Positions 8,812-17,876 are shown, counted from the stretch's first letter. The stretch is 37,773 bases of DNA from Trichomonas vaginalis G3 (GCF_026262505.1 NW_026529258.1:1-37773); one strand, 5' to 3'. Made by a program: numbers and translations. The notes: generated from the letters alone by a model not told the origin.

Positions 8812-9993
8812 TCATAAAATTTGTTTGGTGTAAACCAGGTATGTATTTCTGGATTTTTTGGTAACTGTGTATGTGGTGTTGCGTATATAATTTTCGATTA
8901 AATTTTGAATTTGATCCCAAGCTACCTCATCAACTTGAATATTCTGCCAAAATCTTTCGATTTTGCCATTCATGTAAGGGCAGTGTGGTATTATCGTGAT
9001 TGATTCGACGTTTGCATTTTTTAATAAATTTTTGAAAACACCGTAGTTTTCAAGCCCATTGTCACTCCATATGGCAAACGGTTTGCCATATACATCGAAA
9101 CATTGTTGAATGACACGACTTGTTTGTGCCGCTTCTTTAGTTTCGAGATGTGACCAAGCCAAAATTTTTCGTGATTTATCGTCAATAACGGCATATAGAT
9201 ATTCACCTTGGCGATGATTTAAAAAGTGAATATCTACATGCCATATTTCATTAACGTAAAAAGCTTCGTATTTTGTTTGACCTTTTGCCTTTGAATTTTT
9301 TGGCGGTTGTGCAAGATTGAGAAGTTTGAAACATTTATTAACAGTTCTTTCGGAAAATTGAATGTTCAATAATTTACGGTCAAAATAATCTGTAGTTTTT
9401 TCAAATGTTGAAGTTGTATTTGTGCGTATTGAATATGGGTCATCTTCTGAATTTATATCCGATTCTGTATCAATTGAATTTGGACTTGATGAAAATAATT
9501 CTTCGGCTGATGAATCGTCGGAATTTGAAGAGATTTCTGATGATAACTGTTCAGATGAACTTGAAATGTCAGGAGAGCTGTAATCAAACTCTGAATTTTG
9601 ATTCCGTTGAGACAATTGTGGAATTGGAAAATGAATTTGAATATTTTGTTGATTTTGCATTTGCGATTCAAGTATCATTTGACGATCTGTTATAATTCGG
9701 CCGAAAGCCCGGGAAATTCCTATTTTTTGAACTTTATTATGTAAATTTTGGACAGTATTTATTAATTCTTGTGGTGGATCTTTTGGTTTTGGACCTGTAC
9801 GTAATTTTGGAATTTCAATTTGATTGAAATTAAGAGCGTTTTTAAAAGTTTTATGTGATATTGTGGGAAGAATTCTTCCATCTGTTAAAGGGACATTTTG
9901 GAGAACGGTTTCGACGTTAATACCGCTTTGAATTTGTTGATTAGCTTGATTTAACCATTCTAAATCAATTAAATCGAAGATTCTACCACTCAT
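8812..9993 (-). CDS. DDE transposase, rve fold (IS481/Ginger-like DNA transposon)
   Basis: A 393-residue protein that would cut and join transposon ends. An N-terminal region with a helix-turn-helix feel (about residues 1-110) is followed by a Ser/Asp/Glu-rich low-complexity insert (about 135-195) and then an integrase core. The acidic triad is readable: WHVDIHFLNH (first D), IWSDNGLEN (second D) and GKIERFWQNI (E), with about 34 residues between the last two. Phrases such as VIDDKSRKILAW and IPHCPYMNGKIERFW are typical of IS481/IS3-type cores and their eukaryotic relatives. I could not find clear terminal inverted repeats, so the element's ends are not defined. It lies directly beside the hairpin array, which might be its satellite or only its neighbour. 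Confidence 0.85.
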   Translation of the reverse strand: MSGRIFDLIDLEWLNQANQQIQSGINVETVLQNVPLTDGRILPTISHKTFKNALNFNQIEIPKLRTGPKPKDPPQELINTVQNLHNKVQKIGISRAFGRIITDRQMILESQMQNQQNIQIHFPIPQLSQRNQNSEFDYSSPDISSSSEQLSSEISSNSDDSSAEELFSSSPNSIDTESDINSEDDPYSIRTNTTSTFEKTTDYFDRKLLNIQFSERTVNKCFKLLNLAQPPKNSKAKGQTKYEAFYVNEIWHVDIHFLNHRQGEYLYAVIDDKSRKILAWSHLETKEAAQTSRVIQQCFDVYGKPFAIWSDNGLENYGVFKNLLKNANVESITIIPHCPYMNGKIERFWQNIQVDEVAWDQIQNLIENYIRNTTYTVTKKSRNTYLVYTKQIL

Positions 9994-10318
9994 TTGAAAA
10001 TTATAAGTTTTGAAAAAAACCGTAAATCATTATTGAATCTAAAAATATTTATGTACAAAAAGTCGGTATATATTCTATAATTATTTAAAATAATGAAAAA
10101 GTTGATTTGTGAATCATTGAAATATTAATGCTGTTATATATATATATCAGATGATATAAGATGATTTTTTTAAATAAAAAATAAAATTTAATTTTTTAAT
10201 TGTTAAAATAAGAATAGTAAGCTTGACAAGTAATTTAAGTTTTTGCTTTGTAAAGTTATTTGGTTGGCAAATGCATTGTGTCACTTTTTGTTTGAGTTCA
10301 CTTTCCGTAATTTGTCTT
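9994..10318. other. AT-rich spacer upstream of transposase
   Basis: Contains a run of alternating ta near 10135-10150 and A/T tracts at 10168-10205; the transposase promoter presumably lies here. The last 95 bases (10223-10319) are the inverted partner of 4771-4853. The forward frame is open from 10223, but that stretch is antisense to a repeated coding segment and lacks an ATG with support, so I do not count it as protein. Confidence 0.5.
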
Positions 10319-10319
10319 A
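10223..10319 (-). repeat. Right copy of imperfect inverted repeat
   Basis: On the reverse strand this reads ataagacaaattacggaaag, then tgaactcaaac and aaaaagtgacac, matching 4771-4812 at roughly 80%. Its reverse-strand translation (ITESELKQKV) resembles the C-terminal TESEVNRKS of the gene at 4272. It ends where the following coding frame becomes convincing. Confidence 0.6.
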
Positions 10320-13105
10320 TGATACAAGATGTTATAAATTTGAAAAACCATACTACTCAATATAAAGTACTGAAAGATGAAGAGATAAAACAAAAAGCCC
10401 TGAAGACATATATGGATAGCGATGAGTATAAAAAAGAAGTTGAAGCAAATGTAAAGGCAGAAAAACTTTTACAGTTGCAAAACCAAACCGTACAGTATGA
10501 AAACTTAGCACAAGAAAGTAAAAATAACGACGCAGCCATGCAAAAGGCAATGAAAAGCGCAGAATATATAAAAGCTAATAATGACTGGTTAGATGCCCAA
10601 GCCAACGCTAAAGCAGCCCAACTTATAGGGTCAATAAGGACAAAAATACAAGCGGATGAAGACAGTTCAAATGAAGCTTTAATGAATGCTGACTTTAAGA
10701 ACGCCTTCGAAGCTCTTCATAGTAAGGTGAAACTAGTGAACGACTTCTCATCTGGAAAGAAACTGAAGTCTGAAGGTTTCGACAAAGAGTTAAGAGAAGT
10801 AGCACAAAATATGACGAAAATAACAGATGCAGCAACGAGACAGGCAGTTCAAAGTGCCTATGACGCCGTTAGAGCAACTGTTGTGGAAAGTCAAGAAAAA
10901 GAGTTACAACAGACCAAAACAGACCTAGTAAATGCTTTCTTAAAAACGAAAAGTCAGGTAGGACATTATGCTGCAGATGGAACATATGTGCCAGCTGGTG
11001 GAACTTATATACCAGCTGGTGGAACTTATATACTAGCTAGTGGAACTTATATACCACCAAACCCTCCAAGAGAAGCACCTGCACCAGGACTACCTAAAAC
11101 ATTTACATCGTCACATGGACACAGACACAAGCATGCACCAAAACAACAACCAGCACAGCAACCAACAGTTCAAAATCCAGCACCACAACAACAACCAACA
11201 GTTCAAAATCCAGCACAGCAACCAACAGTTCAAAATCCAGCACCACAACCAAAACCAGCACAGCAACCAACAGTTCAAAACCCTGCACAACAACAACCAG
11301 CACAAACAGAGCAAGGACATAAAAGAAGTAGAGAACAAGGAAACCAAGAATTCTTAAAAATGCTTAAGGAAGGTTATGATTACCCAGATACTCTTGACTT
11401 TAGTGACAGATATAAAGAAGCTATTAGAAAGTTCAAGGAAGGAAATACTGACCCGAACCTATTTAGCTTTATGGTTCAGCACCAAATGGGATATAATTTC
11501 AAACCTGGAAAATACAAGCTCGCTAAGGGATATGATTTAATAGCATATCATCCAAATGACATGGATGAATTTACTCCGAGATATTTGGTGTCAGAGCTAA
11601 ATGATGATTCAACTATCTTCATGAAACGCGTAAAAAATAGAGACGGAACGAAAGAAGAAAGGGTTATGAATGCGGATGACTTAAATAGGGAACTTGTTAA
11701 AAACGGTCTCGGAATATATGAAATGCCAGCAGATGAGGTACAAGAAACTCCACAGGAAGAAGTTCAGATACAACCAGACATGGAAGAAATAGTTCAGCAA
11801 CAACAGCTAGAAGAGCCTGAAGGAAACGAACAAGTCCCTCCTTTGGAAACTAACTTCACAGAACTAGATGAAGATTTGGAACAGCCGAAAAATCTTGACC
11901 CTCAACAAGAGTATGCGGAGAATATGGAATCTTTCCAAGAGTCTAAGAAAAATTCGGCTGACATAGTAGAAGAATATCGAAAAATGTTCGCCGACATACA
12001 AAAGACTCCAACATCAGATGAAAATATTCAGCAAAGAATGGAAGAACTGAAAGATAATGTACACAAATACAACAATCCTTTTTACTTACGAGCATATAAC
12101 GTTCAATCTTTGGATGAACTCGGTGAAAATAAAAGGTTAAATTTCAACAAAACATATAGAAATGAAACATTGTTTAAAGTTCATTCAGAACCTAACAAAT
12201 ATGGAAACAAACCTACTTTTGTTTCTGCAGACTATGGAACTACAATGAGATGGGGTCATAAAGCTAATCCGGATAGGTGGTTCATAAACTTACAACCACA
12301 ATTCCAAGAAGTTGTAGACGCAATGGAAGCGAATGGTGAACCAGATATAGCTGGTATTTTCAGCGCGGCTTTAATGCCATTGAAAGATATGAAAGATGCA
12401 GATATTTTGGACCAGTATGAAATGAACATGGCTGATGGAAATATAACACCTGACGTTCTAAAACATTTATCTCAAAGAACTACACAGAACCATAGAGATG
12501 GTATATTTGGTGAAGAGTTTAGAAAGAGAGTTAGGGAGAGAGAAGGAAGAGAACCTATTGTACATGACCTTGCAAACGAAAGTTTGCAAAATGTCATAAA
12601 AACTTACTTTGCAAACAATGAATCGAGAAGGGATGAATATTTAAGAAAACTCAAATGGACAGTACCAAATGAAATGTTAGTATTGAAAAACATGTTCCTT
12701 GACAAAATAAAACCAACTACAGAAATAAATGACGCAAGACTGGAACATTGGGTAAAAGCTTTCCCATTCACAAAAGATATTATTGGTTACATGGAAAGAA
12801 AACCAGAATGGCTACAAAAACATATATTTGGAAACGAGCTTATTCCATATGGACAAGCTCTGTTTGAAGAGCTTGAACCGGAAACTCAGAAAAGAGTCAT
12901 GCAAACAATACGCGAAGACTCAAATACAAACTATGACGAAATCTTTCTAGGATATAGGTTACCTGAGATGGGCGACCAGAGCCCAAAGGCAAAAAGGACA
13001 TGGGAAATTTACAACATACTAGGTGAACATGAGGCAAAGATGCAACAAAACTCAGTCAGGAAGAAAGTAAAGCTTGGTACGAATGGGTTCTATTATGACA
13101 CATAA
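10319..13105 (+). CDS. Large coiled-coil / QP-rich Maverick protein, 928 aa
   Basis: Start taken at the ATG at 10319, because upstream codons belong to an inverted repeat. Residues 1-220 are charged and helical with two similar blocks (TTQYKVL..DEYKKEVEAN and TVQYENL..AEYIKANND), suggesting repeated coiled-coil modules. Then come four short repeats of the type PAGGTYI, a low-complexity stretch of five PTVQNPA repeats, and from about residue 350 to the end a compact globular region with no motif I recognise. It ends 32 bases before the major capsid gene and is co-directional, which suggests a structural or virion-associated role. The function is unknown. Confidence 0.75.
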   Translation: MIQDVINLKNHTTQYKVLKDEEIKQKALKTYMDSDEYKKEVEANVKAEKLLQLQNQTVQYENLAQESKNNDAAMQKAMKSAEYIKANNDWLDAQANAKAAQLIGSIRTKIQADEDSSNEALMNADFKNAFEALHSKVKLVNDFSSGKKLKSEGFDKELREVAQNMTKITDAATRQAVQSAYDAVRATVVESQEKELQQTKTDLVNAFLKTKSQVGHYAADGTYVPAGGTYIPAGGTYILASGTYIPPNPPREAPAPGLPKTFTSSHGHRHKHAPKQQPAQQPTVQNPAPQQQPTVQNPAQQPTVQNPAPQPKPAQQPTVQNPAQQQPAQTEQGHKRSREQGNQEFLKMLKEGYDYPDTLDFSDRYKEAIRKFKEGNTDPNLFSFMVQHQMGYNFKPGKYKLAKGYDLIAYHPNDMDEFTPRYLVSELNDDSTIFMKRVKNRDGTKEERVMNADDLNRELVKNGLGIYEMPADEVQETPQEEVQIQPDMEEIVQQQQLEEPEGNEQVPPLETNFTELDEDLEQPKNLDPQQEYAENMESFQESKKNSADIVEEYRKMFADIQKTPTSDENIQQRMEELKDNVHKYNNPFYLRAYNVQSLDELGENKRLNFNKTYRNETLFKVHSEPNKYGNKPTFVSADYGTTMRWGHKANPDRWFINLQPQFQEVVDAMEANGEPDIAGIFSAALMPLKDMKDADILDQYEMNMADGNITPDVLKHLSQRTTQNHRDGIFGEEFRKRVREREGREPIVHDLANESLQNVIKTYFANNESRRDEYLRKLKWTVPNEMLVLKNMFLDKIKPTTEINDARLEHWVKAFPFTKDIIGYMERKPEWLQKHIFGNELIPYGQALFEELEPETQKRVMQTIREDSNTNYDEIFLGYRLPEMGDQSPKAKRTWEIYNILGEHEAKMQQNSVRKKVKLGTNGFYYDT

Positions 13106-13137
13106 ATCCAACTATTCTATATTTTTACCCATATGAA

Positions 13138-14745
13138 ATGTACGCCGCTCAGAATATAACGCCAACAGTTTTGGATGCCATGAACGGAAATGTTTCTGAA
13201 TGGTATAACGAATGCGACAATGCCATTAGAAGGTCAGAAATAGTTCCTGGAACTTACGAATATACAACTGCTGTTTCTTATGGAAACGTAGGTGAGTTTG
13301 GAGAAGGTTCTTCAACAACAGTAGATATTGCTTGCGACAGGTTTCATATTATTTCTATTGACAACTCATTCTTATACGTGGAACAAGACATTGAAATAAA
13401 ACCTTCTGCCAAGTTGTCTGACAAGAAAGGTTGCAATGGAATTTTCTATGTCGGATACCAATATGCTCCAGAAGTTTTCATGGGATATAAGATATATTCT
13501 AACTCTGACTTAGTTCAAACAGTAACATGGGCAAACTATGAATGGTTCGCTTTGAGAAACTCAGTACAACCACAAGCTAGAGAACAAACAGACCAGTATG
13601 CAACTATTGAGAAAATAAGAAGACTTGACCCTAACGTTCCAGGAGTTTATGTTAACCTTTCTGAACAAACTGCAGCAGCAGTAACCAAAGTAAAACTGAA
13701 ACTTAGAGTTCCTTTGTCATCTTTCCTCATCTTCAGGTTTTTAAGATACTTGCCAAACTGGGCAGGAAAAATTTCTATTGAACTTACTCCAAGCAAAAAT
13801 AACTTAGTCATTGCACCAACACAAGACCCATTCACTATTACAGACGTAAAGGGAACAAATCAAACGTCATTCGCCGACTTTTGCAAAGACAAAGTTGACT
13901 TAGACTTTGGTTTCTCAAACCTCAACACTGAAGTAAACTATTATTTCAATGCTGCTGGAACTGCTTGGGACCCAGTTAAGTTCACATGCGAAAAGTTTGA
14001 ATGCAAGAGAATAGAAAGCAGACTTGCCGTTTATATGTTGGACCCAGATATTTCAAATGCTTTAGCTGCCAAATATATTGCAGTTCCACTTATGTTCCCT
14101 ATACACCAAATATCTGTCAAAGACTTTGCAGGTGAAGTTGGAAACCAAAGTGCTGACCCAGGTGCAAGAACAGATATTGCTTTAACAACTGCAATGAAAC
14201 ATGCAGATACTATGTTTGTACTGTTCAGACGAACTATAAATGACTATTCTTGTTTCTACAACCCTGGTATTAAATATCATATAAACATAGATGGCAAATA
14301 TTATCCAAGAGAAGAATATTCTACAGTTGAGGATATGAGGTCATACAACTTGACATTAGATGCTATGAACTTTAACAACAACTTCACAACAACCATTAAC
14401 CCTGAAATGCAAAGTTCTATTATGCCATATGTGAAAGTATGGACTCATACAGGAGGTCAAAAAACTCAATATACAAATGGAGACCGTTCAAACTTTTGGC
14501 TTGGCATTCCATTTGCTGACTCAGAAGACTTTATGGGTGGTATTTCAACTGTTGGTACAGTACAAATACAATATACTGGTGACAGAGACGGTCCAGATGA
14601 ATTGAGAGCAAAGAAGTTTACAAAACCAATAGCACTTTTCACGGAAGATGCTCTTTTGAAGATTCGTTCGATGAAACCTGCTGGGGCTCCTCAGATTGGC
14701 ATAACGACAGCTTCCATCGAGCAGATTTTGGCAGCAGGTCAGTAA
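13138..14745 (+). CDS. Major capsid protein, double jelly roll (outer Maverick)
   Basis: A 535-residue protein expected to form the hexons of an icosahedral Polinton virion. Best seen at residues 187-216 is the linker pattern LRVPLSSFL..RFLRYLPNWAG, matching LRIPVRRFL..IRFIPAFAG at the same residue numbers in the inner Maverick's capsid protein. A second shared block, LDP-I--L---Y----L-FP, lies near residues 295-320. Overall similarity between the two is low, so they belong to different Maverick lineages. The frame looks whole. The last 107 bases overlap an opposing gene. The identification rests on internal comparison and on knowledge of Polinton capsid proteins. Confidence 0.85.
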   Translation: MYAAQNITPTVLDAMNGNVSEWYNECDNAIRRSEIVPGTYEYTTAVSYGNVGEFGEGSSTTVDIACDRFHIISIDNSFLYVEQDIEIKPSAKLSDKKGCNGIFYVGYQYAPEVFMGYKIYSNSDLVQTVTWANYEWFALRNSVQPQAREQTDQYATIEKIRRLDPNVPGVYVNLSEQTAAAVTKVKLKLRVPLSSFLIFRFLRYLPNWAGKISIELTPSKNNLVIAPTQDPFTITDVKGTNQTSFADFCKDKVDLDFGFSNLNTEVNYYFNAAGTAWDPVKFTCEKFECKRIESRLAVYMLDPDISNALAAKYIAVPLMFPIHQISVKDFAGEVGNQSADPGARTDIALTTAMKHADTMFVLFRRTINDYSCFYNPGIKYHINIDGKYYPREEYSTVEDMRSYNLTLDAMNFNNNFTTTINPEMQSSIMPYVKVWTHTGGQKTQYTNGDRSNFWLGIPFADSEDFMGGISTVGTVQIQYTGDRDGPDELRAKKFTKPIALFTEDALLKIRSMKPAGAPQIGITTASIEQILAAGQ

Positions 14746-15058
14746 GTTGTTCTTGAACTGACTTCTCTCCGTCAAATATTGACAGTACGCCAGTTTTGAC
14801 ATAATATTGTATTATAAACTTTCCTTTAGTAATATCGGTCAGTTTTGAAGTTATATTTTTGTCAACGTCAAGAACTTTCACCATCTCGGTTATACCAACT
14901 TTCTTTGCTTTATGAAAATATTTAGGTTCAGCAAAGACTGCTATTCTATAACATTTTCCATTGTTTGTATAAAGAACTATTCTGTCAATGTATTTGTATT
15001 GTTTGTGAGTATAAACCTTGTTTTGCTTCAATTCGAAGAGATATCCGAATACGTCCAT
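14639..15058 (-). CDS. Small unknown Maverick protein, 139 aa
   Basis: A reverse-strand frame starting 18 bases from the divergent gene at 15077 and running 107 bases into the 3' end of the capsid gene. The N-terminal 95 residues alternate hydrophobic and charged (MDVFGYLFEL..KYIDRIVLYT..YRIAVFAEP), suggesting a small beta-rich domain; the tail is Ser/Glu/Gln-rich. The inner Maverick has a reverse-strand gene in the same position (18815-19177, divergent from the CCG-motif gene), so the two may be distant counterparts, although similarity is weak (YRIAVFA versus YRVYALK). Function unknown. Confidence 0.6.
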   Translation of the reverse strand: MDVFGYLFELKQNKVYTHKQYKYIDRIVLYTNNGKCYRIAVFAEPKYFHKAKKVGITEMVKVLDVDKNITSKLTDITKGKFIIQYYVKTGVLSIFDGEKSVQEQLTDLLPKSARWKLSLCQSEEPQQVSSNESSKEHLP

Positions 15059-15076
15059 CTTTTTATTCTAAGTAAA

Positions 15077-15555
15077 ATGTCATTTCCGAAAAATAGAAGC
15101 ATAAGTGTTTCAAAAGGTTTAATGGCGGTGGCAGATGTGAAGTTAAATTCACCAACTCAAACAAACAGTCAAAGTGTTGTTGTCAATGTCAAAGACAGAG
15201 ATGTTGAAGTGGGGAAACCATACGAAGACGAAGATGGTATAACAATTGTTCCTGTAAAAGAACCAACATATCCTGAAGTTAGCAGAGATTTAAGTTCTGT
15301 TGCAGATATTCGAAACGACTACCAACAACTGAAAGACAAACTTCAAACTCAGGAGAAGATTTGTCAAGCTTTAAGTATAATGTTAAACTTGGTTGAGCAC
15401 AACCCTGTAAAAGTGAACTCATATGTCATCGCACCTCATGAAGTTTTGAAAGAACTATTGAAACTTTTGACAGAGGCAGACGATATAAACATCAAAGAAA
15501 TAGAACCCGACATTAGTTGCTGTGGTGTTTCATATAATGTCATTGACAAGATATA
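15077..15555 (+). pseudogene. CCG-motif Maverick gene, interrupted by the inner Maverick
   Basis: Starts at ATG 15077 after agtaaa. It encodes a Val/Asp-rich N-terminus, a helical middle (LQTQEKICQALSIMLNLVEH) and a C-terminal IEPDISCCG motif. The inner Maverick's gene at 19203 has the matching LDPEIECCG, so the two are homologues from the two lineages. The gene runs into the left end of the inner element at 15556; its remaining part lies beyond the other end. The function is unknown; the conserved CysCys-Gly may bind metal, but that is a guess. Confidence 0.75.
15550..15555. repeat. Target-site duplication, left copy (gatata)
   Basis: Six bases directly before the left TIR, repeated exactly at 37661-37666. 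Six-bp duplications are characteristic of Polinton integration. Confidence 0.9.
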
Positions 15556-15761
15556 AGTTAGTATACATATCTTGTGTACGGCGGCACTGCGTTCCTCCAT
15601 ACGCAATACTTGTGAATTTGACACTTTACAAAACCGTTAACGTATATTTTACAACACAAACGACAACACTAACTTAACCTTAAATATTTACAAAACCACC
15701 AACCACTTCACCTCACTAACGTTTTCACAAACGACTTCACTAATGTAAAAAATAAACGTTC

Positions 15762-16082
15762 TCACTTACAAAAGTATTGCAACTCCTCCCATTGCTGTGC
15801 TTCACATAACAGCTCATAATCTTCTGACTCACTTTCTTCTTCATATAGGTCAAAGTCACTGTCAAAATAAATGTTAGTAAGTTTTGACAAAGCTAATGAA
15901 ACACGTTTACCGTTTGTATCGTATGCTTGTATAAACTTTCCATTCTTCATTCCTTCATAAATGCTCAAACTAACTTTACCCTTTCTCCCTCGTATCTGAT
16001 AGAATGTACTTTCACGAGGAACGAAGAACAAATTCTTGAACTCATGACCGTTGTAGTTTGTTATCTCAATAGTTTTCGTCAT
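15762..16082 (-). CDS. TIR-borne small protein, 106 aa (left copy)
   Basis: Begins MTKTIEITNYNGHEF, with the motif FYQIRGRKGKVSLS, and ends in an acidic region (YEEESESEDYE) then EAQQWEELQYF. It reads like a small beta-rich domain with an acidic tail. The right TIR encodes the same protein with only two changed residues (Ser/Asn and Ile/Val). A gene inside the TIR is present in two outward-facing or inward-facing copies by construction: here both are transcribed from inside the TIR toward the element's ends. I do not recognise the family; retention of the frame in both arms suggests it is used. Confidence 0.75.
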   Translation of the reverse strand: MTKTIEITNYNGHEFKNLFFVPRESTFYQIRGRKGKVSLSIYEGMKNGKFIQAYDTNGKRVSLALSKLTNIYFDSDFDLYEEESESEDYELLCEAQQWEELQYFCK

Positions 16083-16231
16083 TTATATAAAAATAAAATA
16101 AAAATAAAATAAAAAATAAACTTAAAAATTAATGATATCACCACCCTCACACGTATGAAAACATAGCACAAAAATAAATTTAGGTGAAGTGGTGAAATCT
16201 CACCTCTTTTTTCACCCGGTTTTTCACCCTA

Positions 16232-16260
16232 GCCGCAAAGCGGCTCTGACCCTTTGGGTC
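16232..16260. repeat. Double mini-hairpin, left TIR
   Basis: gccgc-aaa-gcggc (16232-16244) then gaccc-ttt-gggtc (16248-16260). GC-rich, three-base loops. The mirror copy is in the right TIR at 36948-36976. It lies between the converging 3' ends of the genes at 15762 and 16272, wait-free of either frame, where it could act as an RNA 3'-end structure. Confidence 0.75.
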
Positions 16261-16271
16261 TCTTGAATTCA

Positions 16272-16796
16272 TTACTTTATAACTCTCTTCCTTGGTTTCT
16301 TTTTAGTTGCTTTCTTCACGTCTGTCTCCAGCTTAACTGTCTTTCTTCTTCGTCCGTAATGATACCAGTTACTTCCACCAGTCAATGGGTCAAATGGTCT
16401 TTCGTAAGGGTTTCCATACATTCCATAGGGACCATACGGAAGAACTACTGGTGGAGAAGAAACATTTTCTTTAGTTCCATCGACTCTATTTAAATGCATT
16501 GTTTCACCTTTCATCTGGTCATTAAAGTCTTTTGCATGTTTTGCAAACTCATCGTCCTTTCCTAAAGCATTTTCTGACTCAGTCGCAACCAAATTGGATG
16601 CTTTATTTATGAGCCCTATTTTATTTAATCTTAACTTCTTTGCAACCCAGCCTCCAATCTTTCCTTTATTTGCATCTAATGTCTTCGAAACTCTTCCTCC
16701 ACTCATTTTATTTACTGCGTCATAAGCCCCAAGTGCTTTTGCTCCAAATGCTAATGCTTTTGTTCCCATTGCGCCTAAAGCTGCCCAAGCTACCAT
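16272..16796 (-). CDS. Gly/Ala-rich basic structural-type protein, 174 aa
   Basis: The N-terminus (MVAWAALGAMGTKALAFGAK) is small-residue-rich and amphipathic, the middle is charged, then comes a Pro/Gly/Tyr stretch (VVLPYGPYGMYGNPYE), and the C-terminus is very basic (KKATKKKPRKRVIK). This resembles the layout of small virion core or membrane-active proteins of adenovirus-like viruses, but only in general character; no family is assigned. Its ATG directly follows the stop of the 65-residue gene upstream (taa then atg, no gap). The last codons fall within the left TIR. Confidence 0.65.
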   Translation of the reverse strand: MVAWAALGAMGTKALAFGAKALGAYDAVNKMSGGRVSKTLDANKGKIGGWVAKKLRLNKIGLINKASNLVATESENALGKDDEFAKHAKDFNDQMKGETMHLNRVDGTKENVSSPPVVLPYGPYGMYGNPYERPFDPLTGGSNWYHYGRRRKTVKLETDVKKATKKKPRKRVIK

Positions 16797-16994
16797 TTAC
16801 ACCATATTAAAATCATCTCTCTTCAATATTATCTCATAAAAGTTCTCTTTACTGGAGAAAGTCAATGAAACATAAACATTCTCATTCATAAACTTCTTTC
16901 TTATCTCATCTATACGCTTCAAAATGTCTGAACAATTGCTAACATCTTCTACAACAGTTATTTCATCATGAATGACCTTTAAAAACAAGCTCAT
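16797..16994 (-). CDS. Very small protein, 65 aa, between two structural genes
   Basis: Starts at the ATG immediately after the stop codon of the penton-like gene and ends immediately before the ATG of the gene at 16796, with no intergenic bases at either join. It has an amphipathic composition with a helical middle (ILKRIDEIRKKFMNEN). No family recognised. Its support is the exact stop-start packing on both sides, which would be unlikely for a chance frame. Confidence 0.6.
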   Translation of the reverse strand: MSLFLKVIHDEITVVEDVSNCSDILKRIDEIRKKFMNENVYVSLTFSSKENFYEIILKRDDFNMV

Positions 16995-17876
16995 TTAATA
17001 TGCTATTAAAATCATCTCAATAATGAGTCCATCCTTTCCGTCTTTGGGTAGCACAACATCTTTCATTGAAGAAGGTTCAACAAGTCTTATATTAAACTTA
17101 CTGACAAAGTTTGTTATACTATAATGCTTCGGCGGCGAATACATATAGTTTGAAAGACATAATATAGATTCTTCAGCAAATTCACTTATACTGGATTTTA
17201 TAACAATGTTCTCACGAGACCAAATACCACCAATTGACAATCTTGTAAGCAATCCTGCTGAACCTTCTACTGTAAACGTCGATGGTAACATTCCACGAAG
17301 GTCATCTATTGACATCGTTGAGTCACTGAATTTAAATATTTTCTTAAAGCAATCGTCATTATCTAACCATGCAATAGCTTTGAAGTTTTCATTCGAATAT
17401 ACATCTGCTTCATTAAATGTAAAACCTGACTTCTTTGCAGAGACGACTTTAAAATCTATTGCATTTGTTTCAAAATTATACGCTATGGTAACTTCTGAAG
17501 GTAATGGGTGTCCTTCCGCAGTCAGTTGTTCTCTCACTACCGTTTGAAGCTTTGTGTTAAAAACTTTCATGTCATCTCCTGTGTCTAGGTTCACATACAC
17601 AGCAATAGGAAAACTATCTTGCTTCTTTGTCTCATCATTATACCTCAAAACATTAAAGTTCTTCAATAATATTGTCCTTCCTGCTGGAATACTTCTAACT
17701 TGTCTTATTTCAATAGCTTTCTCACCTCCTACATACTCTACCCAGTGTCTTGGATATTCATAAGTATACTGACTTTCTTGAATTTTGGTTGGTTTCATCA
17801 TAACGTGTTCATAGTATATCTTTATACTCTTGTCAGTTAGACTCGGTGCTATGTTCTGAATATTTCTGACTTGCAT
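16995..17876 (-). CDS. Minor-capsid/penton-like protein A, 293 aa
   Basis: Start chosen at ATG 17876 (MQVRNIQNIAPSL), which leaves 16 bases to the divergent ATPase start; an upstream in-frame ATG would overlap the ATPase gene. The C-terminal third has GIWSRENIVIKSS, SPPKHYSIT and VLPKDGKDGLIIEM, matching GIWDRKQAIL, NPKYYKLTGF and FLPPDGKDCLYIEA in the reverse-strand protein at 32929. The two are clear paralogues. Length, beta-rich pattern and two-copy use next to the packaging and capsid genes fit Polinton minor capsid (penton, single jelly roll) proteins; this is inference from context. Confidence 0.65.
   Translation of the reverse strand: MQVRNIQNIAPSLTDKSIKIYYEHVMMKPTKIQESQYTYEYPRHWVEYVGGEKAIEIRQVRSIPAGRTILLKNFNVLRYNDETKKQDSFPIAVYVNLDTGDDMKVFNTKLQTVVREQLTAEGHPLPSEVTIAYNFETNAIDFKVVSAKKSGFTFNEADVYSNENFKAIAWLDNDDCFKKIFKFSDSTMSIDDLRGMLPSTFTVEGSAGLLTRLSIGGIWSRENIVIKSSISEFAEESILCLSNYMYSPPKHYSITNFVSKFNIRLVEPSSMKDVVLPKDGKDGLIIEMILIAY

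Larger units (their letters stand above)
15556..16293 (+). repeat. Left terminal inverted repeat of inner Maverick
   Basis: About 738 bp matching the reverse complement of 36915-37660 with only scattered differences, for example around the aggtgaaaaaagaggtga repeat near 16200-16225 and two amino-acid changes in the enclosed gene. It contains that 106-codon gene, an A/T tract, a pair of GC-rich hairpins (16232-16244 and 16248-16260), and extends a few codons into the gene at 16272. Confidence 0.93.

Noticed and set aside
10223-10318. N-terminal extension of the large coiled-coil protein
   Set aside because: It begins at TTG, and the DNA is the inverted copy of a coding segment near 4771-4853. 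ATG 10319 is the better start.
11103-11357. Alternative frames through the QP-rich repeats (Val/Leu-rich antisense, His/Gln-rich forward)
   Set aside because: Low-complexity codons leave other frames open. The main frame has globular sequence on both sides; these do not.
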